Of a DNA stretch of 64,000 bases, positions 49,001-61,302 are shown piece by piece (within the stretch, counting starts at the first letter, position 1; every line of letters starts with the position of its first letter). The notes beneath the pieces were generated by a model. The model ran no database searches. It was given only the letters and a program-made list of their open reading frames with translations, and was not told the DNA's origin. The DNA is from Gymnogyps californianus. Its lineage: Eukaryota; Chordata; Aves; Accipitriformes; Cathartidae. Both the position numbers and the translations under genes were made by a program. Location of the stretch: the NCBI RefSeq assembly GCF_018139145.2, contig NC_059474.1:37590344-37654343 (forward strand), read 5' to 3'.

Positions 49001-51049
49001 TTGGATGTTATTGATCTGTCACCTCACAGTTCATTCATTCAACCAGTAACAGCAATGCTTTACACAAAAGTATTAACTCTACACAGAGCCAAATTGCAGA
49101 ATATTCTGTTAAATATACAACTGAATTCAATATTATGAAATATATATTTCGAAGTCACTTCCATTACTACTGCAAAACAACAGGGACTACAATCTCCCCC
49201 AGGCTTTGCAAATACATGCCTCTCACCTACATGCACATACACAAAAACAGCCTATTCACTATCCAGCTACACATGACAGCAAGTTGTATGTCATTTTTAT
49301 GCCACCCATCACCAATATGAGCCTACAGAGATAGAAAGATAGCTATGTATATATGCTGACATTCACATTCTGTACCTCTAAATGGCCGTCATCTAAGTCA
49401 GATAAAAAGAGTTGGGGGCGGGGGGGGGAGCTATGAGCATAAGCTAAAATATTGCCAAAGAGGAAATAAACTTTCTTTCAGGCTGAGAAAAGGATGAAGG
49501 ATGAGACCTATCACAAAGTTGTTAATATAGTTGAAACTGAGCCTAAGAATCACACTCGGTAGGGAACCTTAACCAAAAAGGGAAAAATCAATGACAAATA
49601 AGATGGGTTCTTCACCTCCAGAGTTCCAACCAAGTGAGACTATTAGAGAAACTACAGTAGGCTCTGTCAGTTTTTTATGTGAAATTTTCACATTTCAGCT
49701 CATTCACAAGTGTTCAAAACTTGAACTTGAATACCCTTACCTTTTCATCAGGAACATATAAAAGATTAAAAGATTCTACTCGGCAAAAAATATTTACTCC
49801 AGGTTGGAAGTGGTATTCTCATTCAAGTCCTATGTCTTTTTCTTTATAAACACAATAAAAATATATTTGGCAATAGAAGCAAACATCAAAGGCCTTACCC
49901 ATCTACTGAAGATCAACCAGTGTCTGGAAAATGTCAAACATCTTATTCCCACTACAAACTTATCTGTTCTATAAGAAAACTCTTTTTTAATGTACTAAAT
50001 TGTCTGAGTATGATGATGAAATCCCTTCAGTGGAATCCTATTCCACAGTGTCTATACAGGAGGATCCAAGAAAACTGGGAAGAGGAATAGCCATTCCCAA
50101 CAGCCTGACAGAAGAGTTGCCTGAAACATCTATGGGGACAAAACTACCTAACAGAGGATCTTAAGATCATGTATGTTTTAAATTAGTCAAAATCAGCTGG
50201 ACTATCTTTACTCTGCTACAAAACATAATTTACAGGGATTCAAAGAATGAACTGAAGGGATTTCATAAACATTTTCAAGAATTACTGTCAGCTTCAATAT
50301 AGTTGTAAATGCTCAGTTTGATGACTAAATTGGAATATTATGGCTTTCGTTAATAAAAAATTAGTGCTGATTAAGTGTTACATGAGTATTAATTAATCAC
50401 TGTAGGTAAATTCAGCTCTGTACCAGTAAGTCCTATAAAATTTTTTTATAGATCATTCTGCATCATACACCATTCTGCATCTAAAGAAGCTAGTGTCACC
50501 CTTTATATTAGCTGCTTCTTTCCTAGGGCCAGTTATCAATTCTAAAAGATAAAAAAGAACTAGGACAAATTTATCATTATACCAGAACTAAGTGAGTTCT
50601 TTCGTCTCACCAAATCTTAGGCAACTTTAATAAACACCTAGCCTCACATGGGTATTTTTTTAAGGGGACCAAGCACAAGAGTTAAAAAGTATTACTGAAA
50701 GTTCCTCAACATTTGATCTGTATGGCAGTATATATTTGACACATAATGTATCTGGCAAGCAAGGCAAGAAATTTCTTCCAACAGTCAAAAGTCACAAATT
50801 ATGAACAGGAAGGAAAATGCTTGTCTGGAAAAATTAATATACTCTCTGAGTCCAATTACTCTGCAATAGGCATTGTAAGAGAAAAGAGTATCATTGTGTA
50901 CTTTAGAGAGAAGATAAATTTTTTTAGTACTGAAAAGTTTTCAGTTTTGTGTGCTGAATGAGGGGAAATATTAGCTGCTAGTCATCTTTCATCAAGTGAA
51001 ACGTTTTCTTTGGAAGTGCCACATTCTGTAGTAGTACCTAAGTAATTAC
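46012..51049 (-). other. TENM3: TENM3 intron, 5.0 kb, upstream of the cassette exon
   Basis: Bounded by the donor GTAATT (complement of 51044-51049) and the acceptor AG at 46013-46012. The acceptor is preceded by a T-rich tract with a CTCTAAT branch-like word. It holds a G-rich run at 49413-49429 and an 11-bp tandem duplication CTGCAGGAAAT at 48760-48781. A possible MIR-like relic lies near 47195-47280. Otherwise I see ordinary AT-rich sequence. Confidence 0.8.
47195..47280 (+). repeat. Doubtful MIR-like SINE relic
   Basis: The stretch AGAGCAGGACTTGAACTTC followed by CTCAG and later ACCATGCC is reminiscent of the MIR 3' region (agagccaggattcgaaccc...). Similarity is weak and based on memory only. 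Confidence 0.25.
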
Positions 51050-51287
51050 CTGCTTTCCAGTGGTGCATTACTGCCAAGGACCCAGCTGTCCTGCAGCTGG
51101 ACTGACTCAGGTGTGGTTTGCAGCTCGGCGGGCAAAGCAGCCGGCGGTGCCGGACTCTGATTCCTCCTATTTGTCAGTGAGTTTCTGTTAAGTGAGGTGA
51201 TGGATGGGTGATGCTGTGCTGAATGTTGCTTGTGAGAAGGTGGCAAAGGCTGCAGGGTCGACTGGCCTTGGTTATTTGGAGGTTGTT
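51050..51287 (-). CDS. TENM3: TENM3 exon: intracellular domain, proline-rich part
   Basis: This 238-bp exon follows the acceptor TTCTTTCTTCTTAG and precedes the donor GTAATT. It has 2 nt (AA, giving Glu if the upstream exon ends in G), 78 codons and 2 nt (AG). The peptide reads [20 protein letters not shown], a His/Gln-rich piece, [38 protein letters not shown] and [11 protein letters not shown]. It belongs to the teneurin N-terminal intracellular domain. Proline-rich stretches of this domain bind SH3 adaptors of the CAP/ponsin type in teneurin-1, so a docking role is plausible. The upstream exon encoding the N-terminal half is not in the window. An in-frame TTG at 51246 is not a start; the exon continues upstream to its acceptor. 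Confidence 0.96.
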
Positions 51288-53109
51288 CTAAGAAGAAAGA
51301 AAATTAAAGTTTGTTATACACCATCTTAGCATTTGCTACAACCAAAGCAGAATGAGAAATTCAATATAATCCTATCATCTAATATATTTGCATATTATTC
51401 TATTAGCAGACATTCAGTGACATTCTCTAAGAGCAAGTTTACCCTTGATACACCAAGTTCTAATTAATATACAACAGATGGTAAAACTGCTTTTGGTTTT
51501 AATTTCAGTTTTTTTTTTTTTAATCTGGTTTTATTAACACCTACAGAAAACAGCATCTGACAGATCCCCTAATGTGCCTTTAGATTTCAGCTTTTTTTAA
51601 CAAACCAACCCTGAAATTAAATGGGTAATTTCAGTAGAACACAAAGGTTTTCGAAATGCATATAATCCCTATAATTATTTAATGGAGTTTTTTAAGCTTT
51701 ATTTAACTGCAATAAATTATTACAAGCTAGTTGCTAAACAGCAGTAGACTACTCTAGTTTAGTGCATTTCAAATAAGGCAGATCTGCACTATGATCTGCT
51801 AATAGATGCTAAGTATTCTTTAGCAGAAGGTCACTCTGTGAAGCAGATGTTGCTTCATGGATATTTAACAGACTGAATCACATCTGATTACAACGTCAGA
51901 AGACTCATATACTTAATGACCGTCACATCCATTAGAACACACACAGAACAGATTTTCCAATTTCACACTATGCAATATAACTACAGTTTGGAGTAAGTCA
52001 CAGGTGATCAGAGAGTCAGGCCATCAAAACAAAAGGAAATATTTTTTGACTTAACCAAAGCACACAACACCCATAAAGCTTAAAACCAAAACCTCAAACC
52101 AGCAAAACCCACAATCAAATACCTCCATCAATGCTAGGTTTTAACAATCTGTTCTGTAAAATCAGTAGTAAATAAGTCAGAAATAGAAGAGAAACCTTGC
52201 CATACAACATAATGAACACAAAATTCAAAAAACTTCAAGACACTTCATTTATCATGATTTAGCAATGACTGATGACACTTAAAAATGTAACACTTAACAA
52301 TATGTAATTCAAATTGCTATCTATTTCCTAAACTAATGTAGCAGAACATACCTAATAATATAAATGCAAGTCTTAAGCAGAGCAGAAGATACAGGGCCTG
52401 CCCTTTGCTCACAGTGTAAATGCTTTCACGTAGTTTTTAAATGAGTTGTTTGATCTTCATAAGCAATTCCCTGTTTGGAACTGGTTATAACTGCAAATTG
52501 TTACAAACCCAATAATACTACCTTGGTACAGAGAACACAGGAAAAGTATTTCTGTTGAAACAGATGTTTCCAACAACTTCCAGGTGACTACTATAAAAGT
52601 AACTTAACAGTGAGTAATTTCTCATGTTGTGAACGTAAGAAAATTTGAGAATGTTAAGGAATAGACATGCTAAGCTTAAACAGCAAATCCAGCCTTTGGA
52701 ATAATTTCCTTTCCGAGAACCCCATTCTCCTTTCCAGTTCTCTGTGTGGTCAATATGACTTTTGTCACAAACAACAGCAATGCTGAATCTGTCATTAAAA
52801 TAATGACAGCATTTACATTGCCAATAAGGTTTTCAACACCAAATGCCTAATACATTAATGAAAAATTACCTTCCATGAAGGATACAACTGATCAGCTTTG
52901 TCTTCACCAACACCGACACAAAGGGTGTCACTGAACGTGATTACAATCACTATCAAGGCCTTCAAGCCACATTTCAACAAGCCAGCTAAAGGAAAGTTAA
53001 CAGACTAATACTAGCAAAGACTTTTTCCCATGTCTACTTAAAATTTTACCTGATTTAGATTACAAGCTATTTATTGGCTGGCGCAGAATTAACTGTGGCC
53101 CTATATTTT

Positions 53110-53200
53110 ATAATACGTAGGTGTATGTGTATATATAAATATACATGTCTGTAAATATTTATGTACGTGCCTGTGTAAATATATGTATGTATAGATGATT
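53110..53200. repeat. Degenerate TG/TA-rich simple sequence
   Basis: Irregular GTATG, TATA and TGTA words over about 90 bp. Looks like a decayed microsatellite. Confidence 0.7.
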
Positions 53201-54555
53201 AATGACACGACAGAAAAAAATTACAAGTGAAATTAAATAATTTTCATTAATTTTTTTTTCATCAGATAAATTACTTAATCCAAACTGTCTTAAGGACCTG
53301 ACTTCTTGTATTTGTTATACTCTTTTTTGACTCTCCTACTTGCCTGGCCTTGTGGAACAGTGTTGCCATGATCAGTGCAACACCGTCCTCCTCTGCAGCT
53401 CCTACCGGCTGAAACATTATTTTGACATCCCTCTTCTTCATTAATTTCTCTTCTCATTTAAAATCTCAGCTGAAAATCAATCTTTTAACCTATCATTTTT
53501 AGTACTAAAGATCTTGCACCATCCTCTGCTAAAGACAAAGCAGAGGATAAAAGAATGTTGTTCTCTTGCACAAAGGAGGGTGTGAGTAAGGGGGCTATAC
53601 CAGGCCTGCAGGCTTGTCTCAGGTAGATGTCAGACCTTCCCACACACTCTACCAGCGAGGAAGAGAGATAGTAAAGGCTGTATAAAGGATATTTATGCAC
53701 TCCCCAAATAAATGCATAGATCTAGTAAGTTCACCGATAACATGCTGGAGGAGTGAAACTGTATTCCTCAGCCCACAGGCAAGCTACTCAGGCCACTGTT
53801 TGGGATTTAGATTATTCCCCCAACAATTTACTATGAACCTACAAAGCCCTTCTGCTATATAACATATAAACGTTACTGACAATGGAACTACAGAGTAACA
53901 TATGAAATAAATTAAGAGTTGCAAGATGAGCTTGTAACCATAAGGCGCAGGCTAGAAGGGAGCTAGAAGAGCACAGCAAGTGCAACTTCGCAAAGATCAC
54001 ATGTCCTTGAAGCCCACTGTCTCTCTCCATAGGATGCTGCCAGGTGACATTTTTTAGTGTCTGAGGGTGACTTCAACTGGCAGGGAATCTACAGCCTCCA
54101 CAGAATCAGAAATGCCTGAAAAATCTGGAATTATTTATTCTTCTTCTAATTGTGCAAGAGCTACAGGTAAGAATTGAGCCTAAGAAGATTAGATTTTCCA
54201 TAAATCAATAGAGTTAAAATCTATATTCCTCTAAATTTCCTCAGTCCTATATTGTCGTTTTGAATGAGAGATCACTGAGGACTGCTCTTTCTATCTTTTC
54301 TTCAACCTGACAGATTTCCTGAAGCCACAGTTCTTCTGATTGCCACGCAATTTCTAACAGAAACTTCAATCTTGCACCACTGATTTGTGAGGAAGATATA
54401 ATCATCACAACAGTCATGTTTTGAATGCTGTTCTTAAGCCAGAGTCAGATTCCCTTTCTTCACTCCTCTTTTAAGGAGTTAATAGCTAGAGAACAGCTTT
54501 CAGTATTACTGTGACTTTCGCACAAAGCTATCAGTCTTACGTAGTAACTAAGCCT

Positions 54556-54680
54556 CTCGACATCCCTGTGATGCTATGAATATATTCTCATTGCACATGC
54601 AGGGAAACTGAGGCATATATGTTAAGTGATTCACACAGGTCTCCTGAGAAATCAGCATCACAGCCAGAAAAGTACTGGTT
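54556..54680 (+). repeat. MIR-like SINE relic
   Basis: The core GGGAAACTGAGGCATATATG, then TTAAGTGATTCACACAGGT, and a trailing AGCATCACAGCCAGAAA align by eye with the MIR core (gaggaaactgaggcacagagaggttaagtgacttgcccaaggtcacacagc). The CCTGTGATGCTATGAATAT just before also fits. MIRs are old amniote SINEs, rare but present in bird genomes. The ends are vague. Confidence 0.55.
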
Positions 54681-56393
54681 TTTTGCTTTTCAGAATTAAG
54701 GAACTGATAAAGACAGTGGGAGTTTCATGACACAGATACATATTTCATGAGCTCTGCAACACTGGAGACTACTCCTGGTGAAAATACTCCTGCATGTGCC
54801 ACAATGGCCAGTATCAAGACCCTGTAACTCCTCCTCCTTCTCTATCAATCAGCTTGTTGGAAAGTGGGAATCCTAGAGGGAAACAGTTCTTCCCTTCTTG
54901 GTGAAAAGATCAACTTGGGACTTGGCCAGGGCCCTCAAAACAACCCACTTATTAGAAATTTCCTTCTTATAGACTATCAGGAAGAAGAAAAAGATCAGAA
55001 ATCTGATAAAGTGCAATTGTGTCGAAATACTTAAAAACTATTGCAGAAAGCTACAGTTGCTTTGCTTTAAGTTGGATTTTAAATGCTATCCTAATTGATT
55101 TAATCTAAATGGGAATGTCCGGTTTACACTAAAAATAAGCAGGTATAGGTACAGGTGGACTTATGTCTAAAAATGGGAAGTTTTAATTAAAACTTTCTTG
55201 TTCGGTCTAGACCTTAGTGACTGTAGAGCAATCCCATTCATCTTAAAGAGAAGATTTCTGCAGCAAGAAGCAAATGTAAATTGGCCCAGCAACCAGCCTG
55301 TGCATTCAAGTTGTTCAGGTGCAACAAAAAAAGCCCCACGTTTTTGAGGCATTTGCTGCATAAGCCAGCATCAGATAATTATGCATGCGAACATATGTAC
55401 AGAACTTGGAAAAGTCACAAGAAATCGGGTAGAAAGCTGTCTTACTACAGTTACATGAATTTTTCAAAACATACTTAAATTGTTATTTACCCTAGGGAAC
55501 CACAGTGAAGCAAAGCAGCCATTTCAATTGTAAAGGTAAATTACATGCACTCTGTAGCCTTTCACAAAACCTTTTTCTTTTTCAAAAGTAATTTACATTT
55601 AATTAATTTTATCATTTAATTGTTACAGAATTTGAACAGCATATGAAAGAATACAGAAAAATGCATATGTGGAAGGAAAAAGTAAGGAGAGAGATTTATG
55701 ATAACTACTGCCATTTGGGGGAAAGGGGTTAATTCAGAAAGAGAAAAGCAGACCAAGTATCCATGAAAAAAAATAATTTGTTGCACATTTTGTGTGATAG
55801 CCTTTCTATAACAGACAGATCACTGAGACCTGTCAGGTGGCTACTCATCTAGGAAAAAGAGGTGATTTCCATTTGATAAGGATTAGGCTTTTTAATAGTG
55901 TATAATTAATGTTAACTTTGAGTTTCCATGACAAACACAAAAGTGAAGACTTCCATTATGATATAAACATTTCAAATGTGAACATAATTCAATATCTATG
56001 TCTGAGAGAGTCTTAACTCTTTCTAGTCAGGTTGCTCCTTTTCTCCTCTCTCTTTAGAAGAGTCTCTGCCATGGTAAAGCAAATATCCACTATACCAGAA
56101 GTAAGCAGCTGGAGTACACTGAATGTTTTAGAGAACTGGTAACAAAAAAGATAACCTTTCATTTCCAGGTCCCTGGTCTGCTAGCCCTTGATTGCTAGCA
56201 GTCAAAAGTAATTTCCATAAGAACTGATTTGATTTCCTCAATAACACACTTTGATGGACTTGAAATTTTACCTAATTGACACATGGACATTTCTCCAAAA
56301 GTACTCTAAGCAGAAGTAGGATTTACCTTGGAAATCCCTGCAAATTGAAGAGAGTAGGCATTATGACTTAATTATTCCTAGAGCTCCCAAAGG

Positions 56394-56396
<3 letters not shown>

Positions 56397-56429
<33 letters not shown>
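56397..56429. repeat. T33 homopolymer
   Basis: Thirty-three consecutive T. On the minus strand it would be a poly(A) tail, which suggests a young retroposed sequence ending here, but no retroposed body or target-site duplication could be recognised. The short palindrome AGCTCC-CAAA-GGAGCT directly precedes it on the plus strand. Confidence 0.9.
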
Positions 56430-56433
<4 letters not shown>

Positions 56434-57104
56434 TCCCTGCTTACGAAGGGGTAAGATAGGCTACCGGTACCGCTACGGCCAGGGCTTCAGTGATTCTGCA
56501 GGCAAGTAAAACCACTCATTCCGGAAGTCTCTGGTCTGGGAGTACCTTTCATGAGAAGCTGTATTTAATTAATGAAAACAAAAAGGTTATGGGTTTAGAG
56601 AAAAATTGCATACTTAAGTGTTCATTTGTAATTAGGCAGATCTGTCTTTTGAATGAACCACTGCTTCAGTGTACTTTCTCTGCCAAGGTGTGCAAGACTC
56701 AGTTTCCTTTCTGATCATTTACTACAAGCTACAGTGGCAACCCAAGATAACTTGCTGTACGTACTCGTTTTGTGGTTAATCCCAAGTATTTTTTTAATCT
56801 CATCCATGTCCAAATTGGCTCTGCCCTGCCAACTGCTTTAAGGATCCAAACCACACACTCAACCCAAGGAATGAGGTGACAAAGTGCCTACCACCATAGG
56901 AGGGCCCTTTCACTCTGATTTGTTGTCAGCCTGCAGTATCCTTTTCTGCTTGCTTTACAATTAATGGACATACAGATGGAAACAGAATTAACCCACAGCC
57001 ATTGCTGCTGACTTCCTCTTGAAGCACTCTGTGCTTCTGCACTAGCTACATGGTGACAAGAATGTGGAGAAGTGACAAAGACACTTTGATCAAGATATGC
57101 ATCT

Positions 57105-57120
57105 TGTGTGTGTGTGTGTG
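57105..57120. repeat. (TG)8 microsatellite
   Basis: Eight perfect TG dinucleotides followed by TA. Confidence 0.95.
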
Positions 57121-59552
57121 TATACTATTATAATATAAAATGGGAAAAAGTCATACAAGTAGCTTGATCAAAGTGGGCCAATGTTTGTCTCCTCATCGGT
57201 ACACTGCCTGTAGGGTCTGACAACCTGTCAAGCTACCCGGGAGTGAGAAACTACCAGTGAATTTAATTGCAGGATATGCTCTGAAAGACTGCATTGCCTT
57301 GCTTATGCATCCCAAGTTTGGAAGAAATGATAAAGAAAACCTGAATTTTGTTATTCACATTACGCATTTTTCTTTAAATCTCAACATTATTTTACTTTTT
57401 AAAATGAAATAAAGACTTCTGCTGTGAAAGGGAAGAAAGACTTATTTGATTGTGGAGAAACTCAAAATGGTCTCATGGTGCACGTGGTAAGTGTCTGTCT
57501 AAGATCTACCAGATGACAAGAGGAGAGAAGTAGCTGGAGCTCCCTGGAGGGCAGTAGGATAGTCCCTAACATGTAACATTGGTATTTTAAACCACAAAAT
57601 ACATGTTGATAATTTCCTATACCCTATCATATAAGGAAGCTGTTCTTTACCAGTTAAATATACACTGGAAGACAAAGAAATGAGTCATGCACAAAAAAAT
57701 GCAATCTTTAGAAACTGAAGAAAAAATATTTTTACTAATGTCTTTCAGTTGTGTCTTTCAGATGTCCTATCTACAGCAGTGTTACTTCAGGTTAAAGGTA
57801 CACCTGTAACTTTGTCTTTCCATTTTGCAACCATTTAGCAAAGTATTTCCCCTCACCAACTTCATCCTGATAATATCTGTGCATGCTCAGCTCTGTTTTA
57901 TAGTTCAGTTCTCCATAATGTTTTAGAAATCTTACTGCAGCAAACAGAAATGATCAGTTACTAACAGTCTTTTCACAAAAACTTTGTAAAGTATATGAAC
58001 TGAACTTTAAACTTACTTGAAAGGCAGAATTTTTTGTCCCTGGTATTTTTAGAATAAACAAGCTAAAAAGCTATATACCCTATATGATATGTGACCCTGT
58101 GAAGATAGATAAAATAACTTTCTGTTTTATGGCATTTACTTTGAAAATCTGATTAAGATAGATGTCTCTAGTTCGTAATTCTTCAATGTCATGTTGTCAT
58201 AGTTCCCATCAGCAAGATGCTTTAAAGGCTTTCGATTAATATTGCATGCCAGAACTGAAATTACATCCTTTGTCGTTTAGTTCTTAATGGTGCAAGTGAT
58301 ATCTATCAAGTAGTGTTTTATGAAGCATGTGTGATTTTTATTACAGGCTGTTTTCACAAATCTTTTTCAGGTTTCATGAAGACTGTTCATGGTTCACAAC
58401 AAATATGTCCTGCCAAATCATGCCAATTCTCAAATGCAAAATAAAACTTGGATTTTTCAGTGAGGTTAATCAACATAAGAAAACTCTTCCTTAATTTAAA
58501 TCTGTATCTGATCATCTTAATTAGCAATGCAAAAATATTACTGTAAGCTCCTCAACTCTGCATAAGAACTATATAGTGAAAAAAACCCAAACAACAACAT
58601 ATGTAATCATGTATTATTTTCACAAGTAACAGGCTATATTTGCCAAATCTTATAAGTGCCTTAATTTTTAAAATGGAGGTGACACACAGATAAATCAGAA
58701 GATGCAACATTCCCCCGTAATCCAAGTACAACAGAGATTTTCATTTGCAGCATCCATCTTTGTAAAACAAGATGCATATAGTTAAAACTTCTTCAATTTA
58801 CTGGAAACCAGATAGTTAGGGGCAGTTGAGAAGGAATCTTAGGGTTGGTTATTTTTGGTCAACCTGCCGTTTAAACAAAAACGTGCAAAGTCAATAAAAC
58901 TTAAGTCTTAGAGGACACATGAACAGAACATATTTTTCAAATATTTTTTTGTCCAAAGACATAAAGAGCTTTCTCTTGATACCTAAGAGAGTATGGCAAA
59001 TACACTGCAGGAAGAAATACTGCCCGTTGAGAAGAAAGCGGGCATTTCTTCCACAGATGGTGGTGAAAAGAAAAATCTGAGGATTTACTTCTGAAAGGTT
59101 TATTAAATGTTGTTTTCACTCTCTGTTGTTCACTGTGGGAACTGAACCAGCTCACTTTTAAAACATTTTTTCCATTAGCTGGAATCGATTCTCAAAGCAT
59201 TCCAACATATCCACCTCCAGTGTGCAACCGCTCCATTAACCCCTTCAATACATATGTAACATGTGGTCAATACTACGGCAGGCAAAATCTGTTTAATTTA
59301 AATACCATATAGTGATACATGCCTTCTTGTCCATGGTACCATATAAGAGACCGGCTAACAGAAGGTAGTTACAAAAGCATACGGGGTGAAAGAGCTCAGG
59401 TTGGGAGAACAAATTCACCTGGATCAAGGAAAACTGATGACGATGCTGTCATCCGCAAGGCAGACATTTAAAGTAACAAAGTCAACAAACTTTGCAGATT
59501 TTCGACTGAGCTGAGGATGGCTTAATCACCTTATGAAAGCTGAAACAGAGAT

Positions 59553-60022
59553 AAACCTGTTGGAGTGAGTCCAGAGGAAGGCCATGACATGATCAGAGGG
59601 CTGGAGCACCTCTCCTATGAAGAAAGGCTGAGAGAATTGGGGTTGTTCAGCCTGGAGAAGAAGACTCTGGGGAGACCTTATAGCAGCCTTCTAGTACCTC
59701 AAGGGGGCCTACAAGAAAGCTGGAGAGGGGCTTTTTACAGGGCATGTAGTGAAAGGACAAAGGGTAATTGCTTTAAACTGAAAGAGGGTAGTTTTAGATT
59801 AGGTGTAGGGAAGAAGTTCTTCACTGTGAGGGTGGTGAGGCACTGGGACAGGTTGCCCAGAGAAGCTGTGGATGCCCCATCCCTGGAAGTGTTCAAGGCC
59901 AGGCTGGATAGGGCTTTGAGCAACCTTATCTAGTGGAAGGTGTCCCTGCCCATGGCAGGGGAGTTGGAACTAGATGATCTTTAAGGTCCCTTCCAACCCA
60001 AACCATTCTATGATTCTATGAT
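59553..60022 (+). mobile_element. CR1 LINE 3' fragment
   Basis: About 470 bp of the CR1 3' end, opposite to TENM3. It begins near CCTGTTGGAGTGAGTCCAG and ends in the diagnostic tail ATTCTATGATTCTATGATT at 60005-60022. The frame 59565-59933 encodes the last part of CR1 ORF2 ([17 protein letters not shown], then LPREAVDAPSLEVFKARLD). The middle (about 59664-59745) has shifted frame relative to the copy at 32961-34063, which continues [10 protein letters not shown]. It is 5'-truncated and non-functional. Confidence 0.95.
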
Positions 60023-61290
60023 TTCAGCTTCAGTGAAAAAAGCTATAGTGGAACTAGTCCAGCAAACAACCTTCCTAATAGCGGCCTCTCTATCCCCAGA
60101 GAGATTTAAGAAGAAAGATGAAAAAAGAAAAGTACAGAAACACTGCTAAAGTAAATAGAAATTTAACGTGCTGGGGTAACATGATTATGCTTTACAAGAA
60201 AAAGCAATAAAAAAGGTAACATAAAACGCATGATGGTAACTATGCACACAGAATGAACTAGAAGCAACAGTGTATTTACAATCCTGCTGTCATATTATGC
60301 GAACACCATCTCCTTCCACCCCAGGCTAATCCACACTGTAGTTAGCAGGGATACTAATAGACATTATTTCTAGTCTCTTTTTAGGTCTGTGAAACCAAAC
60401 AAAACTCTCCAATGGTAAAATGTCACTGACTTATTTCCAGCGATTTACCTGGAGATCAAACTGGGAAAGATGATATCATATGGTGAGAAATGACAAAAGC
60501 TTGCTCACTTGAGACGCAAAAATGACATTCAGCTTACATTATGCAGAGATTCAAAATATAATAATGCACCCTTTAGTGGTGTGCTTCTGGCCTGGCTTCC
60601 CCACAGTGGGATTCAGATGTTTTGCAGGACTGTGGGCTCAGGTGTTTTTCCCCAGGGGATAGCAGTCTCCCAGAGCAATACTCCCTGGGGCTGGGGATCA
60701 CCAAGCTGATAGGCTTCACTTAAAGTCACACTTGTTTCTATTCAGAATAGACTCTTCTGCATCTTCATAAATCAGATCATCCTTCTTCCTTGTTTACAGT
60801 CAGAAGTGAGGAAAGTTATGCAGTTATTGTTAGCTTCACATAATCTTCTTCGCTGACAACTCATGGAAATCAGTGGAGAAATACATTTTGAGTTCACAAA
60901 TTGAAGGCTAGCTTTTTAACCAGAGAATTCAGGTTTTCATTGAAAGAAAACAAAACATGAAACAAAAATAGAGAAGTCTTGGCTGAAAGACTTTGTAGGG
61001 GGAGGAAAAATTCAGCTCTCCAAAATGCTGACGGGGACTGGAATTAATCTGAAAAATCTTAGAGTACGTAGCCAAAACCTGCCTGTAAAACACAGGTAAA
61101 ATGTGGAGTATCCCATTTCCTGCTTTGCTCATCCAGCACCTTATGTTTATACCAAATACAGACAGCCACTTAATTCTGACTGCAAAAATTATGATTTATA
61201 AATAAATGTTATGAAAAAGTACCACCATGCTTCAGCTGTAAGCTGAGTAAGTTCTATAATCCTGATTCAGGCAAAATGACTGTGTGTTAA

Positions 61291-61302
61291 TATATATATA
61301 TA
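61291..61302. repeat. (TA)6 microsatellite
   Basis: Six perfect TA dinucleotides. Confidence 0.95.

Noticed and set aside
56384..56429. Palindrome plus T run resembling an intrinsic terminator
   Set aside because: The window is vertebrate nuclear DNA, and a T33 run is a homopolymer expansion or poly(A) relic, not a bacterial terminator.
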